A stretch of DNA of 64,000 nucleotides from JARBUG01 sp035628915 (GTDB taxonomy: Bacteria > Bacillota > Sulfobacillia > Symbiobacteriales > Symbiobacteriaceae). The DNA is taken from the NCBI GenBank assembly GCA_035628915.1, contig DASPIW010000062.1:11395-75394 (forward strand), given 5' to 3'. Numbering within the stretch: the first letter of the stretch is position 1; every line of letters starts with the position of its first letter. A program made the position numbers and the translations under genes. Of this stretch, positions 1 through 9,649 are shown in pieces. The notes beneath the pieces were generated by a model. That model saw only the letters and a program-made list of their open reading frames with translations. It made no database searches and was not told where the DNA came from.

Positions 1-57
1 GGACCGCGGGACGGCATCATGCGGGGGGAGTGCGGGCGGTACCGCTGGGAGGCCCGC

Positions 58-264
58 ATGGCCCGGGGGCCCGTCTCCTATGGGCTGGACCCGGCGACGC
101 TCTATAAAGGCCCCGGGCGGATCGTCCGCCTGGTACTTTACGAAGAACTTTCACGGTCGGGTGCCGGACACAAGGTCGCGGCCTTTGACCGGGGCTGGCT
201 GTACGGCCGTAAGGAGCACCTCGCCATCGTGCAGCGCGTGGTGCGGTATCTCGAAAAGCAATAA
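58..264 (+). CDS. Small hypothetical protein (68 aa)
   Basis: I do not recognise this family. The ATG at 58 is chosen over an in-frame ATG at 19 because GGGAGG lies at 47-52, six bases upstream of it. The product is a basic 68-aa soluble protein with no membrane segment or cysteine motif; it has a central PGRIVRLVLYEE strand-like stretch and ends in a helical, Arg-rich tail. It is followed directly by a hairpin terminator at 270-306 and lies at the left edge of the window, so it may be the last gene of an operon that begins outside. Confidence 0.5.
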   Translation: MARGPVSYGLDPATLYKGPGRIVRLVLYEELSRSGAGHKVAAFDRGWLYGRKEHLAIVQRVVRYLEKQ

Positions 265-269
265 AGCGA

Positions 270-306
270 GGGGGCGCCCATGAAGCCAGGGCGCCCCCAT
301 GTTTTT
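270..306 (+). terminator. Rho-independent terminator after the 68-aa gene
   Basis: Perfect 10-bp stem GGGGGCGCCC / GGGCGCCCCC with a 9-base loop, followed by ATGTTTTT. It also lies at the 3' end of the convergent minus-strand gene. Confidence 0.8.
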
Positions 307-2245
307 ACTGCTTGGGAGTGATAACGACCGTCTGCGTCTCCGGCTCCCACTTCACGTCCATATGATAGTTCTCAGATACGAACCGGACCGGCACCAGCGT
401 CCGCCCCCCGAGGATCCTGGCCGGCACGTCCAGGGCCTTCAACGGCTTGCCGTCCAGCGTCGGTACCGGATTGCCGATTTGCAGCTTCAGCACGCTGCCT
501 CCCCGCACTGCCGTCACGGTCTCGGTGGCGCCGTCCCAGGCGATTTCGGCGCCCAGTGCCTCCAAAATGGCCCGGGCCGGTACCAGCGTCCGGTTGTCCA
601 GAATCACCGGGGGCTGATCAAAGTCGATGTACCGGCCGTTCAGCTTCACCCGGATTGCCGAGGCGTCGAAGCTGTAGTTGCGCCGGACCCCTTCCCGGCC
701 GTCCTTGTCGTATGCCACCACGGTCAGCGTGCGCGGGCCCGTGAGCCCGGTCAGGTCCAGATTTGCAGCCCACGGCAGCCGGGTCGCCGCGGCCTTCTGG
801 ACACCGTCCAGCAGGTACGCGACCCGCCCGACCCCTGCGGGCAGGTTGACGTAAGCCGCCACCTGCGTAGGACCCAGCAGCGTGGCCTGCTCCATGGGGC
901 GCCAGAAGGAGCGGGCGCCGCCCATCGAGCCCAAGTACCAGTCGTCCGCGGTCACCCGCCTGTACGTTTCGGTCAGTACGTCACTGCCCGAAAGCACATA
1001 GTGGCTGGCGCTCGGGACCTGCGGACGCAGCCTGACGTCCACGTTGAAGTACGCGACCGCCTTCATGCGGGGGAAAATCAGAGGCAAATAGCCGTAGAAC
1101 CGCTCCATCGCTTCAGCGGCCCAGGCCGCTTCGTCGCGGTGCGGTGAGCGGTTGGCCCAGCCGAAGCCGGTCTCCGCAATCATGATGGGTTTGCGGGGCG
1201 AGTACAGGTTGTAGATCGCCCGGAATTTATCGACGGGGTTGGCCCGCTTCCCCTGGTAGAACATGTCCGCGTCTTTTTGGAGGGAATTGACGTCACCGCG
1301 GAAATAGGGGTCGGTGTACCCGTTAATGCCGACCCAGTCCACATATGCATCACCAGGATAATACAGGTTGTAATCCTGGTCGCCCACGAAGTTCGGCGAC
1401 CAGACCATCGCCACGTTCGGAGCCTCCTCCCGCATGATGCGCGCCACCAGGGCGAACTTCTGCCGGTACAGCGCCGGATCGCCGTGCCAGGCCGTCCAGG
1501 CGCCGTTCATTTCGCCGCCGAACCGGAGGAAGACAGGCCTGCCGAAAGCCTCCAGCTCCCGGGCGAAGTCCCGGAGGTACGGACCGTCCTGCACCGCCGC
1601 CAATCCCTCGTCCGGCTCCCATGCCACCTGCAGAGACGGGCTCTTCTGCCAGATGGCGGTGCCCGCCACGCGCCTGGCGGAGTCGTTCCAGCGCACATAA
1701 ACCAGCGACATGGCGTACGGCTTACCGTAGGCCGCCGCCACGCGAGAGGGGTCGCCGCCCACTGCGGGGTCCAGGTCCAGGGCGCCGCCCAGCAGCGTAC
1801 CGAAGGCGGGTTCATGCTTGGCAAGCTTGACCGCAGGCGCCCCGTCCGCCGGTCTGGCGACGAAGGCCCGGATCTCCGGGCGCAGCTGCTCCGCCCGGCG
1901 CACGTGGGGCAGCATGCCCTCGGCAAAGCTCGGGTCGCTCAACTGGCTCCAGCATTCAATCTCCGCATCATACGCGGCAATGGCTTCCGTCAGGCGCCCC
2001 CGTTCGTCGAGGGCCTGGCCGAGCTTGCGCGCATAGTGACCGCAGGCCTCCAGGTCATGGCTGCGCAGCGAATCGACCAGCTTCATCCACAACGCCATGG
2101 CCCCTTCCAAATCCCCTGCGTTCTCCTTGTCCCGGGCCGTCACAATCCAGTTCCACTCCTGGCTGGTGACAGCAGCCCGGGCGCCCGCCGGAAAGAGCGC
2201 AGCGATGCTCAGCAGAGCTGCCAGGGCGGCAAGGAACCGTCGCAC
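305..2245 (-). CDS. Secreted GH26-like glycoside hydrolase with C-terminal stalk domain
   Basis: 646-aa secreted protein. The GTG at 2245 is the likely start: AAGGAGGGG ends six bases upstream, and that Shine-Dalgarno overlaps the longer ATG candidate at 2263. Residues 1-24 form a clear signal peptide (MRRF..., Leu/Ala-rich, ending in ARA). About 30-110 is a helical TPR-like stretch. About 130-430 resembles a GH26 mannanase-type barrel: RFGGEMNGAW carries the probable acid/base Glu245 and MIAETGFGW the probable nucleophile Glu358, 113 residues apart as expected for clan GH-A. The last ~115 residues are copper-amine-oxidase-like 'stalk' repeats (RTLVPVRFVSE), known in Firmicutes as wall-associated modules. 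Inference: a wall-bound enzyme acting on beta-mannan-type or wall polysaccharide. It is monocistronic and convergent with the upstream small gene. Confidence 0.8.
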   Translation of the reverse strand: MRRFLAALAALLSIAALFPAGARAAVTSQEWNWIVTARDKENAGDLEGAMALWMKLVDSLRSHDLEACGHYARKLGQALDERGRLTEAIAAYDAEIECWSQLSDPSFAEGMLPHVRRAEQLRPEIRAFVARPADGAPAVKLAKHEPAFGTLLGGALDLDPAVGGDPSRVAAAYGKPYAMSLVYVRWNDSARRVAGTAIWQKSPSLQVAWEPDEGLAAVQDGPYLRDFARELEAFGRPVFLRFGGEMNGAWTAWHGDPALYRQKFALVARIMREEAPNVAMVWSPNFVGDQDYNLYYPGDAYVDWVGINGYTDPYFRGDVNSLQKDADMFYQGKRANPVDKFRAIYNLYSPRKPIMIAETGFGWANRSPHRDEAAWAAEAMERFYGYLPLIFPRMKAVAYFNVDVRLRPQVPSASHYVLSGSDVLTETYRRVTADDWYLGSMGGARSFWRPMEQATLLGPTQVAAYVNLPAGVGRVAYLLDGVQKAAATRLPWAANLDLTGLTGPRTLTVVAYDKDGREGVRRNYSFDASAIRVKLNGRYIDFDQPPVILDNRTLVPARAILEALGAEIAWDGATETVTAVRGGSVLKLQIGNPVPTLDGKPLKALDVPARILGGRTLVPVRFVSENYHMDVKWEPETQTVVITPKQ

Positions 2246-2430
2246 ATCGGACCCCTCCTTCATTCAGGCTTGATGCGTAGGCATAATATTCGGGTAACAA
2301 CATAGTCACAACGGTTAGTTCGTACATTCACAAATACCAGGGTAAACCGGACTAATATGCACTGTTCCACTTATTATGCACACTTGTATGATCAAAGTGC
2401 ATCCTAATCACAAGGGGGCATGCACTGATT

Positions 2431-3762
2431 ATGGCTTGGGTACAATTGATCGTCGTCCTTTTCTTCCTGCTCCTCGGATGCCGGTATGGTGGCGTCGGCC
2501 TCGGAATCTTCGGTGGCATTGGCACCGCAGTGCTTGTGTTCGGGTTCCATCTCAAAGTTGCTTCCCCGCCGATCGATGTCATGCTCATGATTCTGGCAGT
2601 AGTCACCGCTGCGGGCGCCATGGAGGCGGCGGGCGGTCTGGAGTACCTCGTCAGCCTGGCTGAGAAGGCCCTCCGCAGCAAACCCAAGTACATCACATTC
2701 ATGGCCCCGGTTGTCACCTGGTTCTTCACCTTCTTTGCCGGCACCGGTCACGTGGCGTACTCCGTCCTTCCCGTCATTTCGGAAGTAGCCCGCGAAACAA
2801 AGATTCGTCCGGAGCGTCCGCTTTCTGTCGCAGTGATCGCATCGCAATTTGCGATTACCGGCAGCCCCATCTCTGCCGCCATGGTCGCCATGGTCAGCAT
2901 GACCGAGAAGGCGGGCATGACCATTCCCAAGCTGATGCTGATCACCGGCCCGGCCACGTTCCTGGCCTGCATGATCGCCGCCGTTGCCATGAACTACTAT
3001 GGCAAGGAGATGGAGCAGGATCCCGAGTACCTGCGCCGCCTCGAAGCAGGACTAATCCCGCCGATCAAGCCTGCTTCCGAGCGGGCGAAGGAAGCCTACA
3101 AGGCCGATCCGAAGGCTATCGCTTCGGTCATCGTCTTCCTGGTGGCGGCAGTATCGGTCGTTGCGCTGGGCAAGCCCGAGTGGCGGCCTTCCTGGCTCTC
3201 CGCCGATGGCAAGACGACGACCTTGCTGGAAATGCAGTATGTTGTGCAGCTTCTGATGCTCTCCGCCGCTGCCATCATGGTCTTCTTCTGCAAGCCCAAC
3301 CTTGAGAAAGTCGTCAAGGGAAAGGTCTTCCAGGCCGGCGCCACCGCGCTGGTTGCGGTTTTCGGCATCGCGATGATGGGCGATACCTGGTTCCAGGGCA
3401 ACTCGGCAGCACTGCAGGGCAACCTCAAGGATATGGTCACCGTCGCCCCGTGGCTGTTCGCTTTCGCTCTGTTCGGCCTCTCCGCCCTGGTGAACTCGCA
3501 GGGCGCCACGGTCAAGGCGCTGATGCCCATCGGCATCGCCCTGGGCATTCCGGTGCCGTTCCTCGCCGCCATGATGCCCGCCGTCAACGGCTACTGGTTC
3601 ACCCCGGACTACGGCCCCATCATCGCCGCCGTCCAGTTCGACCAGACCGGCACCACGAAGATTGGCAAGTGGATTTTCAACCACAGCTTCATGCTGCCGG
3701 GCATCATTACGATCGTCCTCAGCGTCGTCTTCGGCTTTATCCTGCAGGCGCTCGTCTGGTAA
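2431..3762 (+). CDS. Anaerobic C4-dicarboxylate transporter, DcuA/DcuB family
   Basis: 443-aa polytopic membrane protein of the Dcu family, which exchanges fumarate, malate, aspartate and succinate under anaerobic conditions. The sequence is rich in hydrophobic helices throughout, and the N-terminal half carries family hallmarks: GGVGLGIFGGIG near residue 25, GGLEYLV, KYITFMAPVVTWFFTFFAGTG near 95, and ITGSPISAAMVAM. The start ATG is preceded by AAGGGGG at 2412-2418, twelve bases upstream, a slightly long spacing. A strong hairpin terminator follows at 3777-3808, so it is a single-gene unit. DcuA and DcuB cannot be told apart by eye. In this neighbourhood it fits fumarate/succinate exchange for anaerobic respiration, but no fumarate reductase is in the window. 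Confidence 0.88.
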   Translation: MAWVQLIVVLFFLLLGCRYGGVGLGIFGGIGTAVLVFGFHLKVASPPIDVMLMILAVVTAAGAMEAAGGLEYLVSLAEKALRSKPKYITFMAPVVTWFFTFFAGTGHVAYSVLPVISEVARETKIRPERPLSVAVIASQFAITGSPISAAMVAMVSMTEKAGMTIPKLMLITGPATFLACMIAAVAMNYYGKEMEQDPEYLRRLEAGLIPPIKPASERAKEAYKADPKAIASVIVFLVAAVSVVALGKPEWRPSWLSADGKTTTLLEMQYVVQLLMLSAAAIMVFFCKPNLEKVVKGKVFQAGATALVAVFGIAMMGDTWFQGNSAALQGNLKDMVTVAPWLFAFALFGLSALVNSQGATVKALMPIGIALGIPVPFLAAMMPAVNGYWFTPDYGPIIAAVQFDQTGTTKIGKWIFNHSFMLPGIITIVLSVVFGFILQALVW

Positions 3763-3776
3763 GAACCACACACGCG

Positions 3777-3808
3777 AAAGGCTCGCCCACTGCTGGGCGA
3801 GCCTTTTT
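3777..3808 (+). terminator. Terminator of the Dcu carrier gene
   Basis: Stem AAAGGCTCGCCC / GGGCGAGCCTTTTT with a 6-base loop, ending in a T run. Confidence 0.9.
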
Positions 3809-3900
3809 GTGCAGAAACGCTTGCTGGCAGGGAATACGAAGCCGCCGGCAGGAAGTGACGTATCCGAGGCAGAAGTGCCGCGGCGAAGGAGTTGAAACGT

Positions 3901-5232
3901 ATGGTCGACAAGGATCTTCCCCGCGAGTGGTCGCCGCTGCTGCAATCCGAATCGGACCGCTGGGTCCGTGCCGGATTGATCACGGCCGAGCAGCGGGCTG
4001 CCATTCTAAAGCTTTACCCGGCGCCCGGGGCCGGCGGGCGGGAGCGCACGATCCTGATCTTCACGCTCCTCGGCAGCTTGCTGGTGGGCGCCGGCGTGAT
4101 CCTCTTCTTTGCCGCGAACTGGCCGGTGCTGCCGGCGTTCGTCAAGGTCGGCGCCATTCTCGCTGCGGTGGTGGGGGCCTATGGATCCGGCTACTATCTG
4201 CAGTACGTGCGCGGCAGTTACCCGGGGCTGGGGCACGCACTGATCTTCCTGGGCTCCCTGTTCTACGGGGCCGGCATCTGGCTGGTTGCCCAGATTTTTC
4301 ACCTGGATACGCACTTTCCCGCCGGGTTCCTATATTGGGGGCTGGGCGTGCTGCCCGTCGTGGCGGCGACCCGGTCGATCTGGGTGCTCTACCTGGGCAC
4401 GTTCGTGTTGGGCGTCTGGACGGTTTCGGAGCAATCGTACACGCTTACCTACAACTGGTTCTTCCCCGTGCTGATGGTCGGAGCCGTGGCGCCGCTGGCC
4501 CGGTGGGTCAAATCGGCCCTGGCGGAGGCGGGCGTCCTGTTCGGGCTCTTCGTCTGGTTCATGATCGGCGTGCTTTCCCACCTGACCAACTCATCCGGCA
4601 ATCCGGAACCGTTCATGGTCGCCCGCATGCTCCTCCTGTTCGGCGGCGCGGTCCTGACCGCCGGTCTGGCCCGGCTGGGCGATGAACGGACCTACTTCGG
4701 CCTGGGCGGAGCGATGGCCCTGGCCGGCGCCTACATGCTGACGTTCCGGTGGGGCTTCCTCGGCGATGATATGCGAATCCCTTCGCTCACTGCGGGCACT
4801 GCATTTCACAACGCCGGCCTGGCGGTCCTGGTCGGCGGCATGGTTGCGGCTGCGGTCGTCCTGTGGCGGAGGGGCGGCGCCGAACGCATCGGGCTGGCGG
4901 CAACGGCGGCGGCGCCCGTGTTGGCGGCTCTGTCCCTACAATTCCTGGAAACAGTGCCCCGCATGGTCACCTTCAACCTGCTTCTGTTCGCAGGAACTGT
5001 GGGCTGGATCGCTCTGGGCATCCGGCGGCGCAACCAGCTGGTGGTCAACCTGGGCCTCGCCGCTTTCGTCGTCCACACGCTGACCCGCTACTTCGACCTG
5101 TTCTTTAACGCCATGAGCAAGTCGCTTTTCTTCGTGGTGGGCGGCATTCTGCTGCTGGGCGGCGGCTGGCTGCTGGAGCGGAACCGCCGCCGCTGGATGG
5201 GCGAGTGGGGAGGTGGCGGCGATGACAAGTAA
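3901..5232 (+). CDS. DUF2157-type membrane protein
   Basis: 443-aa integral membrane protein. ATG at 3901 is chosen because GAAGGAG (3885-3891) is nine bases upstream; a TTG at 3892 would abut the Shine-Dalgarno. The N-terminal ~45 residues are soluble and contain the DUF2157 signature pattern (a Trp..GLIT..QRAAIL helix pair), followed by about twelve membrane helices. The function of the family is unknown. It overlaps the next gene by 11 bases, and DUF2157 and GDYXXLXY proteins are often neighbours, so the two probably act together at the membrane. Confidence 0.75.
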   Translation: MVDKDLPREWSPLLQSESDRWVRAGLITAEQRAAILKLYPAPGAGGRERTILIFTLLGSLLVGAGVILFFAANWPVLPAFVKVGAILAAVVGAYGSGYYLQYVRGSYPGLGHALIFLGSLFYGAGIWLVAQIFHLDTHFPAGFLYWGLGVLPVVAATRSIWVLYLGTFVLGVWTVSEQSYTLTYNWFFPVLMVGAVAPLARWVKSALAEAGVLFGLFVWFMIGVLSHLTNSSGNPEPFMVARMLLLFGGAVLTAGLARLGDERTYFGLGGAMALAGAYMLTFRWGFLGDDMRIPSLTAGTAFHNAGLAVLVGGMVAAAVVLWRRGGAERIGLAATAAAPVLAALSLQFLETVPRMVTFNLLLFAGTVGWIALGIRRRNQLVVNLGLAAFVVHTLTRYFDLFFNAMSKSLFFVVGGILLLGGGWLLERNRRRWMGEWGGGGDDK

Positions 5233-5773
5233 GCGCGGGCTCCTGTTCGCGGCGGCCGTCGTCCTGCAGGTGCTCCTGCTGCTGGGCATGGGCGCCCGGC
5301 ATACCTACACGCTGCAGACCGGCCGCGCTGTGCGCCTGGAGACGGCGCCGGTCGACCCCTGGGAGATCTTCCGGGGCCAGTACGTCGCCTTGAACTACAA
5401 AATCTCGCAGATACAGGGCGGCGAGGTGCCAATGATCGGGGCACCGTACCAGCGGGGGCAGCGTATCTGGGTGACGCTGCGGGAGGGCGACCCGTACTGG
5501 GTGGCCACTGGCGTCGCCGACCAAAGGCCCGACACTGCAGCCAACGAAGTGGCGATGCAGGCCACCGTCCAGTATTGGATGGATTCCGGCATCGAAGGCC
5601 GGCCGCAGGTCAATCTCCGCTACGGAATCGAGCAGTTCTTCGTGCCGGAGGGGGAGGGGCCGCCGCTGGAGCAGCAGCGCCTGAGGATTTCCGTGGAGGC
5701 CGCCGTCGACCGCTTCGGGCGGGCGGCGATCAAACGGGTCTTCGTGGACGACAAGGAGATTCAGTGGCGCTGA
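5222..5773 (+). CDS. GDYXXLXY-domain membrane-anchored protein
   Basis: 183-aa protein with one N-terminal membrane anchor (about residues 5-24) and an extracytoplasmic beta-rich domain. The GDYXXLXY-type motif appears near residue 55 as GQYVALNY, with Gln replacing the family Asp. ATG at 5222 is favoured by GGGGAGG at 5207-5213. It lies inside the last codons of the DUF2157 gene, which implies translational coupling. Function unknown; the pairing is the best clue. No terminator is evident before the T-box promoter that follows. Confidence 0.72.
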   Translation: MTSKRGLLFAAAVVLQVLLLLGMGARHTYTLQTGRAVRLETAPVDPWEIFRGQYVALNYKISQIQGGEVPMIGAPYQRGQRIWVTLREGDPYWVATGVADQRPDTAANEVAMQATVQYWMDSGIEGRPQVNLRYGIEQFFVPEGEGPPLEQQRLRISVEAAVDRFGRAAIKRVFVDDKEIQWR

Positions 5774-5796
5774 CCGTGCATGGGAACAGAAACTTC

Positions 5797-5826
5797 TTGA
5801 CAGACTAGTAGAGCATTTGGTAGATT
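5797..5826 (+). promoter_or_regulatory. Sigma-A promoter of the glyQS T-box transcript
   Basis: TTGACA at 5797-5802 and TAGATT at 5821-5826 with an 18-bp spacer, directly upstream of the T-box leader. Confidence 0.65.
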
Positions 5827-5829
5827 CTT

Positions 5830-6058
5830 GGTTACAGCGATGAACGGGAAGAGTACCCGAAGGGTCGCCACTTCAGAGAGCCCTGCACCTGGTGCAAGCG
5901 GGGCGTGGCGGCGGCGGGGAACGGCGCCCGGGAGCCACAACGCCATACCTCAAGGTGGGCGCCGCCCCGGGGTGCCAATCAGGGTGGAACCGCGGGAGCC
6001 GCATGCAAGCTCTCGTCCCTGGCCAATCTCAATTGGCCGGAGGCGGGAGCTTTTTGTT
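5830..6058 (+). promoter_or_regulatory. T-box riboswitch (tRNA-Gly sensing)
   Basis: The conserved T-box sequence AGGGTGGAACCGCGGG is at 5981-5996. Upstream, GGGAAGAGTACCCG (about 5848) matches the 5' Stem I motif, and a GGC-rich stretch around 5908-5915 can hold the glycine specifier. The T-box is followed by a two-part terminator, an outer stem AAGCTCTCG... / ...CGGGAGCTT and an inner GGCCAAT/ATTGGCC stem, ending in TTTTT at 6051-6055. Uncharged tRNA-Gly would stabilise the antiterminator and let glyQS be transcribed. The placement immediately before glycyl-tRNA synthetase genes supports the amino-acid assignment. Confidence 0.93.
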
Positions 6059-6112
6059 TGCCCGTCCGGCCCGCAAAAGGCGCCCAAGCGCCGAGAAGGG
6101 AGGAACCGTCCC

Positions 6113-7084
<972 letters not shown>

Positions 7085-7086
7085 CC

Positions 7087-9189
7087 ATGGCTGAGACTCG
7101 CAATTTGCTGCTGGAGATCGGCACCGAAGAGATCCCATCCCGGTTCTGCCAGCCCGCCCTCGACCAGCTCAAGGCGAACGCCGAAAAGGCCCTTGCCGAG
7201 GCGCGCATCGACTTCAAACTGGCGGATGTTTTCGGCACGCCCCGCCGCCTGGTGCTCTATGTGAAGGATATGGCCCTCGTCCAGAAGGACGTGGAAGTTG
7301 TCCAGAAAGGCCCCGCCAGGAAAGTCGCCTTCGATGCCAACGGCAACCCGACGGTGCCGATTCAGAAGTTCGCCCAGTCCCAGGGCGTGGCCGTGGAGGA
7401 CCTGGAAGTCCAGAAGGACGAGAAGGGCAACGAGTATATGTACGCCCGCAAGCTCGTCAAGGGCGAATCCATCGCCAAAGTCCTGCCGCAGCTGCTTTCC
7501 GGTCTGGTCCTCTCCATCGAGTGGCCCAAGTCGATGCGCTGGGCGGACCGCTCCATCCGCTACGCCCGGCCCATCCGCTGGATTCTGGCCATGCTGGGCG
7601 ACCGGCGTGTGCCGTTCGACGTCGACGGCATTCAGACCGGGAACACCACCATGGGCCACCGGGTCCTCGGCCCCGGCGCCCCCATCGAAGTCGAGCATGC
7701 CGACGACTACTTCGCCAAGGTGAACAAGGGTTACGTCATGGTCGACCAGAAGGTCCGCAAGCAGGTGATCTGGCAGCAGATCACGACCGTGGCGGCCAAG
7801 CTGGGCGGCAAAGTCGAGCCGGACGAGGACCTGCTCGAAGAGCTGAACTGGCTGGTCGAGCAGCCCACGGCTTTCTACGGCGCCTTCTCTGAGGCGTTCC
7901 TGGATGTGCCGCCGCTCGTCCTGGTCACCACCATGAAGGAGAACCAGCGTTACTTCCCCGTCTATCGGGACGAGACCTACACCGATCTGCTGCCGTACTT
8001 CATCGCTCTGCGCAACGGCGAGCAGGATCACATTGAGATCGTGCGGGCGGGCAACGAGAAGGTGCTGGCCGCCCGCCTCTCCGACGCCCGCTTCTTCTGG
8101 GACGAAGACCGCAAGCGTGATCTGGCTTCCTACAACGACAAGCTGAAGGCCGTCGTCTTCCAGGAGAAGCTCGGCACCCAGTACGAGCGGGTGGTCCGGC
8201 TGACCGCCCTGGCCGGGCGCATCGCCCAGCTGCTCACCCTGCCCGTCGGCGAGCGGGATCAGGCCGTCAAGGCCGCCCAGCTTTGCAAGGCCGACCTGGT
8301 CACCCGCATGGTCTTCGAGTTCCCGGAAGTGCAGGGCTACATGGGCCAGCAGTACCTGCTGCGTGAAGGCGGCGACCCTGCCGTTGCGAAGGCGATTTTC
8401 GAGCACTACCTGCCCCGGGGCGCCGGCGACGAACTGCCCCGCACCGGCCCCGGCATCGCCGTGGCGCTGGCCGATAAGCTGGACACCCTGGCGGGCTACT
8501 TCTCCATCGGCATGATTCCGACTGGTTCGCAGGACCCGTTCGCCCTGCGCCGGGCCGCCCAGGGCGCCGTCCAGACGATTGTCGAGAACGGCCTGACGGT
8601 CGATATCGCCGACCTGTGCGCCCTGGCCATCGAAGGCTACAAGCTGGAAAACCCGCTTGAGATGAAGACCCTGAACGACATGCTGGAGTTCTTCCGGGCC
8701 CGCCTCAAGGTGCTCATGGAAGGCCGCAACTACCGGTACGACGTCATCGACGCCGTGCTGTCCGCCGGCTTCCGGAGCCCGTACGACGCCATGCGCCGGG
8801 CAGAGGCCCTGCAGAAGATGCTTGGCGAGTCCGAGTTCGCCGCCGTCACCGGCGCCTTCAAGCGGGTCTCCAACCTCGCCTCCAAGGCTGCGGAAGCCGG
8901 CGTGGAGCCGGGCGAAGTCGACACGGACCTGCTCGTCGAAGCCGCCGAGCGCGACCTTTACGGTGCCTTCGTGGACGTGCGCCCCGACATGAAACGGGCC
9001 CTGGACGCCCTCGATTACGAGCGGTTCTACCGGATTGCCACCCGCCTGAAAGCGCCGGTGGACGCCTTCCTCGACAACGTGCGCGTCAACGCCGACGACC
9101 AGAAGGTAAAGGTGAACCGGTACAGCCTCCTGACCGCTGTAGGAGGGCTGCTGTCGGCGCCGGCCGACCTGGGCCGCCTGGCCGGGTAA
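7087..9189 (+). CDS. glyS: Glycine--tRNA ligase beta subunit
   Basis: 700-aa beta chain of glycyl-tRNA synthetase, which binds tRNA-Gly; the length is normal. It opens with the characteristic LLLEIGTEEIPSRF and contains SMRWADRSIRYARPIRW near residue 150, an HD-like central region (FEHYLPRGAGDELP, near 440) and the C-terminal anticodon-binding (DALR-like) region. The AAGGAGG Shine-Dalgarno sits within the end of glyQ, and the two start/stop codons are two bases apart, so this is a co-translated pair. A perfect hairpin follows at 9204-9233. Confidence 0.96.
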   Translation: MAETRNLLLEIGTEEIPSRFCQPALDQLKANAEKALAEARIDFKLADVFGTPRRLVLYVKDMALVQKDVEVVQKGPARKVAFDANGNPTVPIQKFAQSQGVAVEDLEVQKDEKGNEYMYARKLVKGESIAKVLPQLLSGLVLSIEWPKSMRWADRSIRYARPIRWILAMLGDRRVPFDVDGIQTGNTTMGHRVLGPGAPIEVEHADDYFAKVNKGYVMVDQKVRKQVIWQQITTVAAKLGGKVEPDEDLLEELNWLVEQPTAFYGAFSEAFLDVPPLVLVTTMKENQRYFPVYRDETYTDLLPYFIALRNGEQDHIEIVRAGNEKVLAARLSDARFFWDEDRKRDLASYNDKLKAVVFQEKLGTQYERVVRLTALAGRIAQLLTLPVGERDQAVKAAQLCKADLVTRMVFEFPEVQGYMGQQYLLREGGDPAVAKAIFEHYLPRGAGDELPRTGPGIAVALADKLDTLAGYFSIGMIPTGSQDPFALRRAAQGAVQTIVENGLTVDIADLCALAIEGYKLENPLEMKTLNDMLEFFRARLKVLMEGRNYRYDVIDAVLSAGFRSPYDAMRRAEALQKMLGESEFAAVTGAFKRVSNLASKAAEAGVEPGEVDTDLLVEAAERDLYGAFVDVRPDMKRALDALDYERFYRIATRLKAPVDAFLDNVRVNADDQKVKVNRYSLLTAVGGLLSAPADLGRLAG

Positions 9190-9203
9190 ATCAGCATGAC
9201 AAA

Positions 9204-9233
9204 AGAACCGCAGTCAGCACTGACTGCGGTTCT
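9204..9233 (+). terminator. Terminator of glyQS
   Basis: Perfect 14-bp stem AGAACCGCAGTCAG / CTGACTGCGGTTCT with a 2-base spacer between arms, followed by CCTGTTA. Confidence 0.75.
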
Positions 9234-9301
9234 CCTGTTAGTCGGGCCCAGCGCCCCCCTATCCGGACTTCCTGCGGAACACCCTTCCCATGCAGCCCAA
9301 C

Positions 9302-9337
9302 AAAAAAGAGTGCTCCTCCACCATGGAGGAGCACTCT
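9302..9337 (-). terminator. Terminator of the minus-strand zinc-ribbon gene
   Basis: Read on the minus strand: AGAGTGCTCCTCCA / TGGAGGAGCACTCT stem followed by TTTTTT. It closes the riboswitch-controlled gene. Confidence 0.85.
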
Positions 9338-9358
9338 GACAAGAGACTGTACTGGGAT

Positions 9359-9580
9359 TCAGGCACTTACTCTCGGTTTTCCGGTCACTTCCCCTGCAGC
9401 TTCGACCTCGACACGCACTCGGTCCGCGCAATCCTGGCAGACGAACGCGACCTGTCTGGCCACCAGGGCTTTCCTGTGTTCCTGGTTGATGGGCAGGATT
9501 GCCTTGGCTTCCCCGCACAGAGCACACCGGCGAACCACCGGAACTTGAGACCTGAATCCTGCGCGCTTCCGCATTGCCAA
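9359..9580 (-). CDS. Small zinc-ribbon protein (YlaI/DUF2197-like)
   Basis: 73-aa protein with two CxxC knuckles, Cys19/Cys22 and Cys48/Cys51, separated by a helical stretch (QEHRKALVARQ), the arrangement of the YlaI/DUF2197 family of unknown function. The start is probably TTG at 9580, with GGAG a few bases upstream in ATGGAGCTCAG; ATG at 9574 is possible. An overlapping frame from ATG at 9591 was rejected because it lacks the paired cysteines. The gene stands alone between a c-di-AMP riboswitch upstream and its own terminator downstream, so its expression is probably tied to c-di-AMP. Confidence 0.72.
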   Translation of the reverse strand: MAMRKRAGFRSQVPVVRRCALCGEAKAILPINQEHRKALVARQVAFVCQDCADRVRVEVEAAGEVTGKPRVSA

Positions 9581-9649
9581 CTGAGCTCCATCCTCCTACC
9601 AATAGATTGGCGGAAGGACCTGCCGACCGTTGCCGGCCGGTGGCTCCTT

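Noticed and set aside
5828..6112. Upstream extension of glyQ to 5828
   Set aside because: The extra 95 codons would translate the T-box leader; the GTG at 6113 has a good Shine-Dalgarno and restores the family N-terminus.
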